Source of the DNA: Proteiniclasticum aestuarii
GTDB lineage: Bacteria; Bacillota; Clostridia; Clostridiales; Clostridiaceae
Direction: 5' to 3'
DNA length: 64,000 nt
Assembly (NCBI RefSeq): GCF_017368455.1
Contig: NZ_JAFNJU010000001.1
Location: forward strand, 372,001 to 436,000
Below the pieces are notes generated by a model, which saw only the letters and a list, made by a program, of their open reading frames with translations, had not been told where the DNA came from and ran no database searches. Positions within the stretch are counted from its first letter, which is position 1, and each line of letters begins with the position of its first letter. Positions 45,195 through 55,166 of this stretch are shown here, in pieces. The position numbers and the translations under genes are program-made.

Positions 45195-46175
45195 ATGAAG
45201 AAACTGATCCTACTATTCCTAGCCACATCAACACTGTTTTCGACCTCGTTTCTGTTCAAACAGAACGAAATGAACAGCTTTCCGAAGCAGCAGCCAGAGG
45301 TTGTAATGACCAATGCTGAGCAGCTTTCAGAAGAGAAATCCATCATCACTTATACTCCAGCACCAAGGGTTCTGACCAGATACGAGGATGGTTTCTCATT
45401 CGATCTTGCAGATAAAATGAAAATCATCCATGGTGAACTGCACCTTGAAGAAAGAAAAGCGATTGCCGAAAACAGAAAGAGATTAGCAGCCGAGGCTGCC
45501 GCTCAGAAAGAACAGGAATCTGTTGCAAAAAAAGAAAATACATCAGACACAAAATCAGCTGTACAGGCATCCGCAGCGCCAGTAAAACCCGCCACACAAA
45601 AACCATCAGCTCCAGCAAAGAAGCCTGCTGCTGCACCAGCTGAAACCGTAGCTTCCAAACCTGCTCCAGAACCCGTTAAAGAAACCACTCCACCAAAAGA
45701 GTCTCCAGTACCAGAACCCGTTAAAGAACCTGAACCCCCTAAGGAATCTCCTGCTCCAGTAGCTCCTCCTGTTGAGGAAACAAAGACATTCACCTATTTA
45801 AGTCAGGTGGAAAAAGAGATTCTTACAGTTACGAACAGGTACAGAAGAGAAAACGGGCTGAATAATCTGGTCTGGGATGATTCGCTGTATCAGTCATCCA
45901 GAAGTCACACAAGACTTATGTTTGAGACGAACAACTTCGCGCATACAACGAAATACGCAGTGGCAGAGAACATTTATATGCTCGCCTCAAGCGACACCAG
46001 TAAATATTCTGCCGAGTTCATTGTCGCAAAATGGATGAACTCACCAGGGCACAGAGCCAACATACTCGATTCCAGGGTGACCAGAATGGGGGCAGGCGTA
46101 CTAAAAGGAGACCAGTACTTCGCGAAATATGACAGAAAACTCCCCACATTATACGCTACACAGCATTTTAAATAG
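45195..46175 (+). CDS. Secreted CAP-domain protein with Pro/Ala/Glu-rich linker
   Basis: The 326 residues begin with a signal peptide (KKLILLFLATSTLFSTSFLF). A charged region follows, then a linker of about 85 residues rich in Ala, Pro and Lys with repeated PEPVKE units (about 160-195), probably spanning the cell wall. The C-terminal 125 residues are a bacterial CAP/SCP domain of the YkwD type: TVTNRYRRENGLNNLVWDDSL, SHTRLM, FAHTTKY, AENIY, KWMNSPGHRANILDS and GAG. Bacterial CAP proteins are exported and mostly uncharacterised. It is monocistronic, between its own promoter and a shared terminator. Confidence 0.9.
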   Translation: MKKLILLFLATSTLFSTSFLFKQNEMNSFPKQQPEVVMTNAEQLSEEKSIITYTPAPRVLTRYEDGFSFDLADKMKIIHGELHLEERKAIAENRKRLAAEAAAQKEQESVAKKENTSDTKSAVQASAAPVKPATQKPSAPAKKPAAAPAETVASKPAPEPVKETTPPKESPVPEPVKEPEPPKESPAPVAPPVEETKTFTYLSQVEKEILTVTNRYRRENGLNNLVWDDSLYQSSRSHTRLMFETNNFAHTTKYAVAENIYMLASSDTSKYSAEFIVAKWMNSPGHRANILDSRVTRMGAGVLKGDQYFAKYDRKLPTLYATQHFK

Positions 46176-46190
46176 CAATTATAGTCACAT

Positions 46191-46233
46191 AAAGCGAAAA
46201 GGATTTAAGCCAGGCTTAAATCCTTTTCGCTTT
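46191..46233. terminator. Terminator between convergent CAP gene and lplA
   Basis: A perfect 21-bp inverted repeat (from AAAGCGAAAAGGATTT to AAATCCTTTTCGCTTT) around a single A, followed by ATTCTTTT on the plus strand. Confidence 0.88.
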
Positions 46234-46239
46234 ATTCTT

Positions 46240-47211
46240 TTAGATAAGAAGCCCAAGAAGGTCTTCCTTCGTGATATTAACCATGTAATCATGAATATCA
46301 AGGTTTTGAAACACTTTACCTATCGCCTCTTCATTATGGGCAACTCCTGTTAGCGCACTTTCCAGTGCTGAAATATCCCTAGTCCCGAAAAAGTCGCCAT
46401 AGATTCTGATTTTCTCTATCACTCCTTTTTTGACTTCAAGAGTCACTTCAAGGGTTCCTCCTGGAAATCTTCCTTCTCTGGTCATTTCAAATTTTGGACT
46501 GTGCCCGTAATTCCATTCCCATTTGGCATATTTCTCATCTCGGAGTCTGATGATTTCTGAAACCTCTTGATCTGAAAAAGTAGTCACCTGATCCATTCCT
46601 CCTGCTACAGATTTCATGACTCGATTTCTGAACTCAATGACGTCCATATCCCCTTCCAGATGTTCACTGATATTCGTGATTCTTGAGGAAACAGATTTGA
46701 CGCTCTTTCCACTGAACTTGATTTCCCTTGGTTTCAGCGCTCCTGAAATATCCGCCTTCTCTGAGGAAAACAGTAGAGTACCATGGTGCATCACTCTGTC
46801 CTTGTACTTGCACTGTGCAGTACCTGAAAACTTCTTTCCTTCGATGGTCATATCATTTCTTCCGGAAAATTCCGCTTCTACACCCATTTCATTCAGTGCA
46901 GTCGTTATCGGCTCGCAAAACCCTCTGAAATCATTGAAATTCTTCTTCTTGTTTTCAATGAACGTATAATTCAGATTTCCCAGGTCGTGGTACACAGCAC
47001 CGCCACCCGTGAGTCTTCTGACCACTTTAATATTCTTTTCTTTGACATAATCCACATTGATTTCAGACAAGGTGTTCTGATTCTTGCCTACAATAATCGC
47101 ATTGTCGTTTCTCCACAGATAAAATATCTCCTCATCCGTATGCTTCAGTAAATACTCTTCTGAAGCCAGATTGAAGTATGCGTCTGTGTTCTCGCTGATA
47201 ATATATCTCAT
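46240..47211 (-). CDS. lplA: Lipoate-protein ligase A
   Basis: LplA activates lipoate with ATP and attaches it to acceptor lysines, here most likely GcvH. The 323 residues include NLASEEYLL, VGKNQNTLSEIN, the lipoate loop VVRRLTGGGAVYHDLGNLNYTFI, FSGRNDMTIEGKKFSGTAQ and MHHGTLLFSS, then the C-terminal accessory domain, so it is the complete two-domain form. It overlaps the lpd stop by one base and is the last gene of the glycine cleavage operon. Confidence 0.95.
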   Translation of the reverse strand: MRYIISENTDAYFNLASEEYLLKHTDEEIFYLWRNDNAIIVGKNQNTLSEINVDYVKEKNIKVVRRLTGGGAVYHDLGNLNYTFIENKKKNFNDFRGFCEPITTALNEMGVEAEFSGRNDMTIEGKKFSGTAQCKYKDRVMHHGTLLFSSEKADISGALKPREIKFSGKSVKSVSSRITNISEHLEGDMDVIEFRNRVMKSVAGGMDQVTTFSDQEVSEIIRLRDEKYAKWEWNYGHSPKFEMTREGRFPGGTLEVTLEVKKGVIEKIRIYGDFFGTRDISALESALTGVAHNEEAIGKVFQNLDIHDYMVNITKEDLLGLLI

Positions 47212-48596
47212 TACTTTCTCCTTGGTTTAACCATATGTACTGCTTCACCCTTCAGCCCCATGACACTTTCAAAAAACGCCTCAGGTAATGTGGGATGCGC
47301 ATGGATAAGATCTTTGAAATCATCTGCGACAAGACCTTTTTCACAGGCGATGAGCCCTTCATGAATAAGATCGGATGCGTGAGGTCCCATGATATGAACA
47401 CCGATGATTTTGTAATCGAGATCTGAAATAACTTTGATCAGACCTTCTCCTTCACCCATGGTCAGTGCTTTTCCATTTGCTCCAAACATGAATTTACTGG
47501 TCAGGTACTCGATGTTCTCCTCTTTCAGCTGTTCTTCTGTATAACCAACACTGGCGATTTCAGGAAACAGGAATACACATCCGGGAACAAACTTGCCTAT
47601 GACAGGATGTTCTCCGGCAATCTTCTCCGCCACAAACTCCCCCTGTGCTGAAGCCGCATGGGCCAGAAGCCATTTCCCATTGACATCACCAATGGCGTAG
47701 ATCCCTTTGATGTTGGTCTCAAAGTTTTCATCCACTTCAATCCCTTTTCTACCTACGGTAATTCCAGCTTCTTCCAGACCGATTCCTTTCACGTTCGCTT
47801 TTCTACCTGTTGCGATAAGCACCTGGTCTCCATAAACCTCTACGGGTCCTTTCGCTCCTTCTGAAATCACTTTCAGCTTTCCGTTTTCCTGAACTATTTC
47901 CTTCACCATCATGGATGTCTTTACATCTATGGACTTCTTCTTCAGAAGAGGCTTCAGTCTTTTGACGATTTCGCCATCAACGCCAGGGAGAATCCCAGGT
48001 AAAGCTTCCAGCACGGTAACCTTTGTAGCAAAGCTCGCAAATATTCCTGCAAACTCCATGCCAATGACACCACCTCCAACGATTACAAGTTCCTCTGGAA
48101 TTTCGGTGAAATCCAGCAGTTCGGTGCTGGTGATCACCCCTTCCTGATCCACGCCTTTAATTGGAGGGATGAAGGAGGATGAACCCGTTGCAATGATCAG
48201 GCGATCAAATTCCATCATTTCACCGTTGACTTCCAGTGAATTTGGGCCAGTAATCTTTGCTTCACCATAAATCACTTCTACCCCCGCTGAACTAAGCAGC
48301 TTTTCAATTCCTGTGACTAAGGTATCCACAATATCATTCTTTCGTTCTCTGATTTTAGATGCATTCGGCTTTACTGTACCTTCCAAATCCAGCCCATAGC
48401 TTTCCAGTTTGCTGAACTGATTATATACTTCAGCACTCTTATAAAGAGCTTTCGTGGGAATGCATCCAATATTCAGACAGACTCCTCCGATACGGTTCTT
48501 TTCAATGAGTGTGGTCTCAAAACCCATGTTATTAAGACGGATGGCGGCCACATAGCCGCCAGGTCCTCCACCCATAATAATCACTTTTTCAGCCAT
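47211..48596 (-). CDS. lpd: Dihydrolipoyl dehydrogenase (glycine cleavage L protein)
   Basis: The L protein reoxidises dihydrolipoyl-GcvH with NAD+. The 461 residues have the FAD motif GGGPGG (9-14), the redox disulfide CLNIGC (Cys40, Cys45), the NAD-binding VGGGVIGMEFAG, GIYAIGDVNG and the C-terminal HAHPTLPEAFFE with the catalytic His-Glu. There is no fused lipoyl domain. I chose ATG 48596 (AAAGGAGTAGAT upstream) over the ATG at 48614 inside gcvPB. Confidence 0.96.
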   Translation of the reverse strand: MAEKVIIMGGGPGGYVAAIRLNNMGFETTLIEKNRIGGVCLNIGCIPTKALYKSAEVYNQFSKLESYGLDLEGTVKPNASKIRERKNDIVDTLVTGIEKLLSSAGVEVIYGEAKITGPNSLEVNGEMMEFDRLIIATGSSSFIPPIKGVDQEGVITSTELLDFTEIPEELVIVGGGVIGMEFAGIFASFATKVTVLEALPGILPGVDGEIVKRLKPLLKKKSIDVKTSMMVKEIVQENGKLKVISEGAKGPVEVYGDQVLIATGRKANVKGIGLEEAGITVGRKGIEVDENFETNIKGIYAIGDVNGKWLLAHAASAQGEFVAEKIAGEHPVIGKFVPGCVFLFPEIASVGYTEEQLKEENIEYLTSKFMFGANGKALTMGEGEGLIKVISDLDYKIIGVHIMGPHASDLIHEGLIACEKGLVADDFKDLIHAHPTLPEAFFESVMGLKGEAVHMVKPRRK

Positions 48597-48598
48597 AT

Positions 48599-50053
48599 CT
48601 ACTCCTTTGTCCAATGCAGAACCAGCTGTCTTGCCGCAAGTGCTTCGTCCAGCCTTCTGACAGGAGTGTCATGTGGTGCATCTTTCAGAAGCTCCGGTGT
48701 TTCCTCCGCTTCCTTTGCAATTTGCTTCATAACCTCAATGTAAGCATCCAGCGTTTCCTTGCTTTCCGTTTCCGTCGGTTCAACCATAAGCGCTCCCTCT
48801 ACAATCAGTGGGAAATACATGGTTGGCGGATGATAGCCATAGTCGATGATTCGCTTTGCCACATCCAGTGTGGAAACTGTTTCGGACTTTTTCTTTAACC
48901 CTGCAAATACGACTTCATGCATGCATGTCTCATCCACTGCAACTTTATAATGATCTTTCAGGCTTGCTTTCATATAATTGGCATTAAGCACCGCATTGGT
49001 GGATGCCGCTTTCAGTCCGTCTGACCCCATGGTCAGCATATATACATACGCTCTCAGAATCACGCCGAAGTTTCCGAAGTAGTTCTTCACCTTTCCGATG
49101 GAATCTTTCAGGCTGTAGTCCAGATAATATCGTCCATTCTCCATATTCACAACCGGAACCGGCAGGTATTCCATCAGGTTCGCTTTGCAGGCCACTGGTC
49201 CTGAACCTGGCCCTCCACCACCATGTGGTGTAGAGAAGGTCTTATGCAGATTGTAATGAAGAACATCAAAGCCCATATCTCCAGGTCTTACGATACCCAT
49301 GATGGCATTCATGTTAGCTCCATCATAATACAGCAGTCCTCCTGCTTCATGAACAAGGTCGGCAATCTCCTTGATATGCTTCTCAAAAAGCCCCAAAGTG
49401 GACGGATTGGTCAGCATAAGTCCAGCAATCTCATCGCTCAGCACGGACTTAAGAGAATCGATATCCACTGATCCATCTTTATTAGAAGCCACTTCCACTA
49501 CATCAAACCCAGCAACTGCTACTGAAGCAGGATTGGTTCCATGGGCGGAATCAGGCACGATGATCTTGGTTCTCTTTGTATCGTTTCTCATCTGATGATA
49601 TTTCTTCAGGAGCATCAGCCCTACGAGTTCACCGTGCGCTCCAGCCGCGGGCTGCAGCGTCACCGCATCCATACCGGAGATTTCTTTGATGGTCTCCTGA
49701 ACTGAATACATCACTTCAAGCGCACCCTGAACGGTATCTTCCGGCTGGAATGGATGAAGTCTTGCGAAATTAGGATTTGCCGCCACATCCTCATTGATTT
49801 TAGGATTGTACTTCATGGTACAGGAGCCTAATGGATAGAACCCTGAATCAATGGAGTAATTCTTCTTGGATAATAACGTATAGTGTCTGATGATCTCCAG
49901 CTCACTGACTTCTGGAAAATCAAGCTCATCCTCTCTCAGATATTCTTCACCGATATAATCCGTGATATTCATGTCTTTGAGTGTATCTTCTGGCAGAGCA
50001 TAAGACTTTCTTCCTGGCTTTGACAATTCAAATATTAATTTATTGTAAGTCAT
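48599..50053 (-). CDS. gcvPB: Glycine dehydrogenase (decarboxylating) subunit 2
   Basis: GcvPB carries the PLP of the split P protein that decarboxylates glycine and transfers aminomethyl to lipoyl-GcvH. The 484 residues show [45 protein letters not shown], and the PLP-lysine segment [20 protein letters not shown]. It starts at the last base of gcvPA and is followed by lpd. Confidence 0.97.
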   Translation of the reverse strand: MTYNKLIFELSKPGRKSYALPEDTLKDMNITDYIGEEYLREDELDFPEVSELEIIRHYTLLSKKNYSIDSGFYPLGSCTMKYNPKINEDVAANPNFARLHPFQPEDTVQGALEVMYSVQETIKEISGMDAVTLQPAAGAHGELVGLMLLKKYHQMRNDTKRTKIIVPDSAHGTNPASVAVAGFDVVEVASNKDGSVDIDSLKSVLSDEIAGLMLTNPSTLGLFEKHIKEIADLVHEAGGLLYYDGANMNAIMGIVRPGDMGFDVLHYNLHKTFSTPHGGGGPGSGPVACKANLMEYLPVPVVNMENGRYYLDYSLKDSIGKVKNYFGNFGVILRAYVYMLTMGSDGLKAASTNAVLNANYMKASLKDHYKVAVDETCMHEVVFAGLKKKSETVSTLDVAKRIIDYGYHPPTMYFPLIVEGALMVEPTETESKETLDAYIEVMKQIAKEAEETPELLKDAPHDTPVRRLDEALAARQLVLHWTKE

Positions 50054-51393
50054 TACATCTCCTCCATGATTCTAACAAACTTTTCAATGTCTTCCATGGT
50101 TCTGTTTTCTGTAACCGCCACAAGCATTGTATTCTCTAATTTGTCGTTCACTTTACTTAGATCGAATCCACCCAGTATACCTTCTTTTCTCAGTTTGTTA
50201 TTGATTTCTTCCACACTCTTCGGGCAGCGGATTGCAAACTCTTTGAAAAACGGCTTATCGAATACAGGCTTGTACTTCCCGGTTTCCATGAGCTTTTCAT
50301 AGGTGTAATGAGCTTTCTTGAAAGACTGCACAGCAACTTCCTTCATGCCCTGCTTTCCTAATGTAGCCATGTATACAGCTGCAGCTATGGAGTTCAGTGT
50401 CTGGTCTGAGCAGATATTTGATGTCGCCTTGTATCTTCTGATGTGCTGTTCTCTTGCCTGTAGCGTAAGCACATAAGCTCTTTTTCCGTCTCTGTCTACA
50501 GTTTCTCCGACGATTCTTCCCGGCATTTTTCTCATAAGCTTTGTGGTTGCTGCCATGAAGCCTAATACTGGACCACCAAAATTGAGGTTCTGTCCAAGGG
50601 CTTGCCCTTCTCCAACGACGATATCCGCCTTCAGTTCACCTGGACTCTTCAGCATACCAAGCGCTATAGGGTCTGCACTCATGATAAGCAATGATTTGTT
50701 CTCATGAATCGCTTCTTCCATCTCCCGGACATTCTCCACGACACCATAGAAATTCGGATACTGGAGAATCACCCCCGCTGTATCCTTATCCAGTTTCGAT
50801 TTAAGCTCCTCATAATCTGTCACACCATCTTTTTCTGCGATGAATTCCACATCTACAGATCTGAACTGCATGTAAGATTTCAGCACTTCCTTATACTCAG
50901 GGTTGAGGGTTTCAGAAACCAGAACTTTACTTCTCTTTGTCTGGACGGATGCCAGGATCGCTGCTTCAGATGCTGAAGTCGCGCCATCATACATGGAAAC
51001 ATTCGATACATCCATGCCAGTGAGCGAACACATCATACTCTGATATTCAAACACACTCTGCAGAGTACCCTGACTGATCTCAGGCTGGTAAGGTGTGTAT
51101 GCGGTATAGAATTCCGAACGTGATACGATGTGTCTGATGACTGAAGGGATATAGTGATCATAAGAACCTGCTCCTAAAAAGCATACAAGTTCATCTATGC
51201 TCTGATTCTTGGCAGCGATTCCATTCATGATTCCTCTGACCTCAATCTCCGATTTTGACTTCGGAAGATCCAGACCTTTTTTCAGTTTAAGGTTCTCCGG
51301 TATACTCTTGAAGAGTTCCTCGGTTGATTCCAGTCCGATGACATCAAGCATTTTCTTGACATCTTCATCCGTATTTGGCAGGTATGGATGCAT
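50053..51393 (-). CDS. gcvPA: Glycine dehydrogenase (decarboxylating) subunit 1
   Basis: GcvPA is the N-terminal half of the P protein. The 446 residues begin [22 protein letters not shown] and contain [43 protein letters not shown] and [23 protein letters not shown], all diagnostic. The gene overlaps gcvPB by one base and follows gcvH by 2 nt. Confidence 0.97.
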   Translation of the reverse strand: MHPYLPNTDEDVKKMLDVIGLESTEELFKSIPENLKLKKGLDLPKSKSEIEVRGIMNGIAAKNQSIDELVCFLGAGSYDHYIPSVIRHIVSRSEFYTAYTPYQPEISQGTLQSVFEYQSMMCSLTGMDVSNVSMYDGATSASEAAILASVQTKRSKVLVSETLNPEYKEVLKSYMQFRSVDVEFIAEKDGVTDYEELKSKLDKDTAGVILQYPNFYGVVENVREMEEAIHENKSLLIMSADPIALGMLKSPGELKADIVVGEGQALGQNLNFGGPVLGFMAATTKLMRKMPGRIVGETVDRDGKRAYVLTLQAREQHIRRYKATSNICSDQTLNSIAAAVYMATLGKQGMKEVAVQSFKKAHYTYEKLMETGKYKPVFDKPFFKEFAIRCPKSVEEINNKLRKEGILGGFDLSKVNDKLENTMLVAVTENRTMEDIEKFVRIMEEM

Positions 51394-51395
51394 GT

Positions 51396-51782
51396 TTACT
51401 CCTCCTCAGAAATGAATGCTTCGTAATCCTCTTTCCCTAATAGACCTTCCAGTTCGCTGTCATCCTTTAAGGTGACAATGATCAGATGATTGTCATATGG
51501 CGCTTCGTTGATCAGCTCCGGATTGTCTTCCAGATCCTCGTTGATTTCAACCACTTCTCCAGATACCGGCATGATGATATCAGATGCTGCTTTTACAGAT
51601 TCCACAACGCCCAGATTATCATCCATTTCGATCTCGTCTCCTACTTCAGGAAGCTCCACATATACAATGGAACCTAACGCATGCTGTGCATGATCTGTGA
51701 TTCCGATATAAGCCTTCTCCCCTTCGACTCTTACCCACTCATGGTCCTTGGTGTAATATAATCCTTCTAATACTGTTGACAT
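51396..51782 (-). CDS. gcvH: Glycine cleavage system H protein
   Basis: GcvH carries the lipoyl arm that shuttles the aminomethyl group between P, T and L proteins. The 128 residues match the family: [35 protein letters not shown], and the lipoylation site [11 protein letters not shown] with Lys64. AAAGGAGATAGAAT precedes ATG 51782. lplA at the end of the same operon could lipoylate it. Confidence 0.97.
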   Translation of the reverse strand: MSTVLEGLYYTKDHEWVRVEGEKAYIGITDHAQHALGSIVYVELPEVGDEIEMDDNLGVVESVKAASDIIMPVSGEVVEINEDLEDNPELINEAPYDNHLIIVTLKDDSELEGLLGKEDYEAFISEEE

Positions 51783-51818
51783 AATTCTATCTCCTTTATA
51801 TTTAAATTCTTTCTACTA

Positions 51819-52901
51819 CTATTTTACTAGAAACTTTCTGTTTCTCACAGTCGCTTTAGACATTTTGTTTCTGATCTGGATATCCAGTTCCGTGCCGATT
51901 TTTGTAAACTCAGCATCTACCATGGCAAGACCGATGATCTCTCCCAGGGTAGGAGATTTGTATCCCGTTGTGACAAAACCGATTTCCTTATCATCTTTGA
52001 ACACTTTGTAGCCATGTCTTGGAATTTTCTTATCCGACATGGTAAACCCGACGATCTTTCTGGAAACTCCTTCTGCCTTCTGCTTTGCCAGAACTTCCTT
52101 TCCTATGAAGTTCTCCTTGTCCACCTTAACAAAGAAACCGTATCCGGCTTCCACAGGTGTCCAGTCATCACTCAGTTCATTTCCATATAGAGGAAGATTG
52201 GCTTCAAATCTCAGCGTATCTCTTGCTCCTAGACCGATGGGAAGTGCTCCATCTTCGATCAGGTTCGTATAGAGCTCAACTACATCATCATTGGAGAGAT
52301 AAATCTCAAATCCATCTTCTCCTGTATATCCGGTTCTCGAGACCATACATCTTTTCCCGTCAATCATGACATCTCTCTTTGCAAAGAAGAACTTGATCTC
52401 AGAAAGATCTGTTTCTGTATGTACCTGCAAGAGCGCTTCCGCATTGGGTCCCTGAATAGCAAGCTGAGCGGTTTCATCTGAAATATTCTCAATTTCGACA
52501 TCGAAATCACCTTTGTTACTTTTCACCCATTCAAAGTCCTTCTCTGTGTTGGATGCATTCACTACGAGCAGAATGTCTTCTTTTCCGAATCGATAGACAA
52601 GGATATCATCAACCACTCCACCATCTTCTCTGCATAAATACGTATAAAGTACCTGATTGTCTACAATCTTCTCAAGATCATTTGTAATGAGATAATTGAC
52701 AAACGCAAGGGCATCCTTTCCTCTGACCGTGATTTCACCCATATGGGAGACATCAAATAATCCAACATTATTTCTGACAGCCTCATGTTCTTTAAGAATC
52801 CCTTCGAATTCAACAGGCATAAACCATCCGGCGAAATCCACGGTTTTTCCGTCATATTTCTGGTATTCATCCGCCAACGCTGTTCTTTTTAAATTATCCA
52901 A
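51819..52901 (-). CDS. gcvT: Aminomethyltransferase (glycine cleavage T protein)
   Basis: GcvT transfers the methylene group from aminomethyl-GcvH to tetrahydrofolate, releasing ammonia. The product is 360 residues with VDFAGWFMPVEFEGILKEHEAVRNNVGLFDVSHMGE, the folate-site GYTGEDGFEIYL, and ARDTLRFEANLPLYGNEL. I chose TTG 52901 because AGGAGG lies 7 nt upstream; ATG 52922 would contain that ribosome site. It is the first gene of a gcvT-H-PA-PB-lpd-lplA operon. Confidence 0.95.
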   Translation of the reverse strand: MDNLKRTALADEYQKYDGKTVDFAGWFMPVEFEGILKEHEAVRNNVGLFDVSHMGEITVRGKDALAFVNYLITNDLEKIVDNQVLYTYLCREDGGVVDDILVYRFGKEDILLVVNASNTEKDFEWVKSNKGDFDVEIENISDETAQLAIQGPNAEALLQVHTETDLSEIKFFFAKRDVMIDGKRCMVSRTGYTGEDGFEIYLSNDDVVELYTNLIEDGALPIGLGARDTLRFEANLPLYGNELSDDWTPVEAGYGFFVKVDKENFIGKEVLAKQKAEGVSRKIVGFTMSDKKIPRHGYKVFKDDKEIGFVTTGYKSPTLGEIIGLAMVDAEFTKIGTELDIQIRNKMSKATVRNRKFLVK

Positions 52902-52938
52902 TTCCGAACCTCCTAACCACATTTTAATCTACACTACT

Positions 52939-52967
52939 ATAATAAGCATTTTTCTGAAGTTATTCAA
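52939..52967 (-). promoter_or_regulatory. Promoter of the glycine cleavage operon
   Basis: TTGAAT, 17 nt, TATTAT on the minus strand. The transcript would start near 52932, about 30 nt before gcvT. That is too short to contain a glycine riboswitch. Confidence 0.65.
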
Positions 52968-53441
52968 TAAGCGTACTGTAATAGTTTACAACACAAGCAA
53001 GTATTTTAATTAACAGATATTCAGTATTTGATAACAGGTATTCAGTTTTAGTTTGAACTGTTAGTATTATTTTCGTTGTTACAAATCGCCATCTTTGTTT
53101 TTACTCTTCCTCAAACAGCTGAAAACAGATTGTTATACACTCAATTTCAGCTATATACTTGTGAAAATAACATTTTTCATTTTTAGTACAGATCCATTTC
53201 CTTGATGAAATCACCCAGCCTTAAAATCATCATCAACAAGACTTGTTTCACAATCTAATAAATTATTCTTATAGATTAATCAAACTTATGATTTTTTGAC
53301 AGGATTTATCAATGATATATCACTCTTCGGGTCTGTTTTGTCTAAATCTAAAGGTTTTCTTTTAACACAAAGTGAACCATGTTTCCAAATCATGTATAAA
53401 GATTGAAACTTCCATGTCTACTCAGATATTGCCAAATGCTT
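52968..53441. other. AT-rich divergent region between gcvT and korA
   Basis: About 470 bases with tandem repeats at 53011-53046 and no recognisable riboswitch. A TTGACA at about 53297-53302 (plus) has no -10 at proper spacing. No ORF with a ribosome site was found. Confidence 0.5.
53011..53046. repeat. Direct repeats with a 21-bp period upstream of the glycine operon
   Basis: TAACAGATATTCAGT (53011-53025) and TAACAGGTATTCAGT (53032-53046) differ at one position and are exactly 21 bp apart, about two helical turns. An inverted half-site CTGTTA follows at 53058-53063. They lie about 80-115 bp upstream of the predicted gcv transcription start, an activator-like position. The binding protein is unknown. 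Confidence 0.5.
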
Positions 53442-53450
53442 TGTTATAAT
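53442..53450 (+). promoter_or_regulatory. Extended -10 promoter of korAB
   Basis: TGTTATAAT (TGn plus a perfect -10), 34 nt before the ATG. No good -35 is seen. Confidence 0.55.
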
Positions 53451-53483
53451 TGAGGCATAATAATTATAAGAGGTGAATAGTAT

Positions 53484-55166
53484 ATGAATTTTAACCTGTT
53501 AATTGGTGGAGCTGCCGGTCAAGGCATGGAAACCTTAAGTTCAAACTTATCGAAAATACTTCAGAGAAGAGGTTATCATCTTTTCACACTGCAGGACTAC
53601 ATGTCTCGTGTGCGTGGGGGACACAACTTCTTCCAGATCCGTTTCTCGGAAAATGAAGTCAAAACACATCGTGATGATCTGGATGGGATTATTGCTCTGA
53701 ATCAGGAAACTGTAGATCTTCATATTGGTAGACTGAATCCGGACGGATTCATCATCGCAGATGAGGATGTCAGATCCGATGACAAAAGGCTCATCACCAT
53801 TCCTGCAAAGAAAATCGCAAAAGAGCTGGGCAATCCGAAAGTGCAGTCTAGTGTCATACTGGGAGCTCTGCTGAAAATCTATGGAATGGATGTACTGCAT
53901 CTGGAGGACATTTTATCCAAGAAGTTCAACGAAAAGGTCGTGAATCAGAACATCGAGGCTTTTGAAAAAGGCCACGACCTGGAAACAGCTCGCTATGAGG
54001 AACCTGAAACCAGTAAAGAACCTACTATGCTTGTGCAGGCCAATGAAAGCATAGCACTAGGGGCACTTGCTGCAGGCATGAAGTTCTACAGTGCCTATCC
54101 TATGACCCCTGCCACATCCATCATGAGCTATCTTGTGAAAAAGTCCATCCCGGCAAAAGTGGTCGTAGAGCAGGCTGAAGATGAGATTGCAGCAATCAAT
54201 ATGGCTATAGGCGCTTCCTATGCCGGCGTAAGAGCCATGACGGGAACATCTGGTGGTGGATACTCCTTGATGGTGGAAGCAGTAGGTATGGCCGGAATCA
54301 CGGAAACACCTCTGGTCATTGCTGAAATACAGAGACCCGGACCAGCAACAGGTCTGCCTACCAGAACAGAACAGAGTGACCTGAAGTTCGTCATCAATTC
54401 TTCTCACGGAGAGTTCCCCAAGATGGTCATCGCTCTGAGACATCCGGAAGATGCATTCTACCAGACAGCCAGAGCATTTAACCTTGCGGATAAGTATCAG
54501 ATTCCGATCATACTTCTCGGAGACCAGTATATGGCGGATGCCGTAAGAACTGTTACGCCTTTCGATCTGGACAAAATCACCATCGAAAGACATCTGGCAG
54601 ATGAAGAGATCTATCGAAATGGAAAAGAGTACAAGCGATATGAACTGACGGAAAACGGAATATCTCCAAGACTGGTTCCCGGTAAAGTAGAAGGAACCAT
54701 GGTGAATTCCGACAGTGATGAACATGATGAGGCTGGGAATATCACAGAAGCCAGTGACGTCAGAATAAATATGGTTGAAAAAAGAGCAAAGAAACTCGAA
54801 CTTCTCAAAGAAGAGCTCCTTGAACCAGACTTCATGGGCGAGGAAGATGCCGACGTACTTCTGCTTGGATGGGGAAGCCTTCACAGTCAGCTTTCAGAAG
54901 CCATTGATCTGCTAAATGCCACCGGTGATAAGAAATTCGGTGCACTGGTATTTGGTGACATCTGGCCATTGCCAGAGAAGCTGCTCAGAGCATATCAGGC
55001 GAAAGCCAAAGTACTGGTCAATGTGGAACAGAATTATACCGGACAGCTTGCGGACCTCATCAGTGAAGTGACCGGAATAAGAGTGGACCATTCTGTCCTG
55101 AAATATGATGGTCGTCCACTATCAGCAACAGAAATCAAGAGCAAGGTTTTGGAGGTATTATCATGA
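53484..55166 (+). CDS. korA: 2-oxoacid:ferredoxin oxidoreductase, fused gamma-alpha subunit
   Basis: This enzyme oxidatively decarboxylates a 2-oxoacid to its acyl-CoA with ferredoxin as electron acceptor, or works in reverse. The 560 residues fuse a gamma domain (LIGGAAGQGMETLSSNLSKILQRRG, then YMSRVRGGHNFFQIRF) to an alpha subunit from about 180 (GALAAGMKFYSAYPMTPATSIMSYL, EDEIAAINMAIGASYAG, GTSGGGYSLMVEA). This two-gene form is usual for Kor-type enzymes. 2-oxoglutarate is likely, but the substrate cannot be fixed by sequence. Confidence 0.94.
   Translation: MNFNLLIGGAAGQGMETLSSNLSKILQRRGYHLFTLQDYMSRVRGGHNFFQIRFSENEVKTHRDDLDGIIALNQETVDLHIGRLNPDGFIIADEDVRSDDKRLITIPAKKIAKELGNPKVQSSVILGALLKIYGMDVLHLEDILSKKFNEKVVNQNIEAFEKGHDLETARYEEPETSKEPTMLVQANESIALGALAAGMKFYSAYPMTPATSIMSYLVKKSIPAKVVVEQAEDEIAAINMAIGASYAGVRAMTGTSGGGYSLMVEAVGMAGITETPLVIAEIQRPGPATGLPTRTEQSDLKFVINSSHGEFPKMVIALRHPEDAFYQTARAFNLADKYQIPIILLGDQYMADAVRTVTPFDLDKITIERHLADEEIYRNGKEYKRYELTENGISPRLVPGKVEGTMVNSDSDEHDEAGNITEASDVRINMVEKRAKKLELLKEELLEPDFMGEEDADVLLLGWGSLHSQLSEAIDLLNATGDKKFGALVFGDIWPLPEKLLRAYQAKAKVLVNVEQNYTGQLADLISEVTGIRVDHSVLKYDGRPLSATEIKSKVLEVLS

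Noticed and set aside
52902..53483. Glycine riboswitch upstream of gcvT
   Set aside because: I looked for the GGAGAG-type core and paired aptamers on the minus strand and found none. The predicted promoter leaves only about 30 nt of leader.
54057..54884. Minus-strand frame of 275 codons
   Set aside because: It lies fully inside korA, which has clear family motifs. The antisense product is Cys/Phe/His-rich as expected of a shadow frame.
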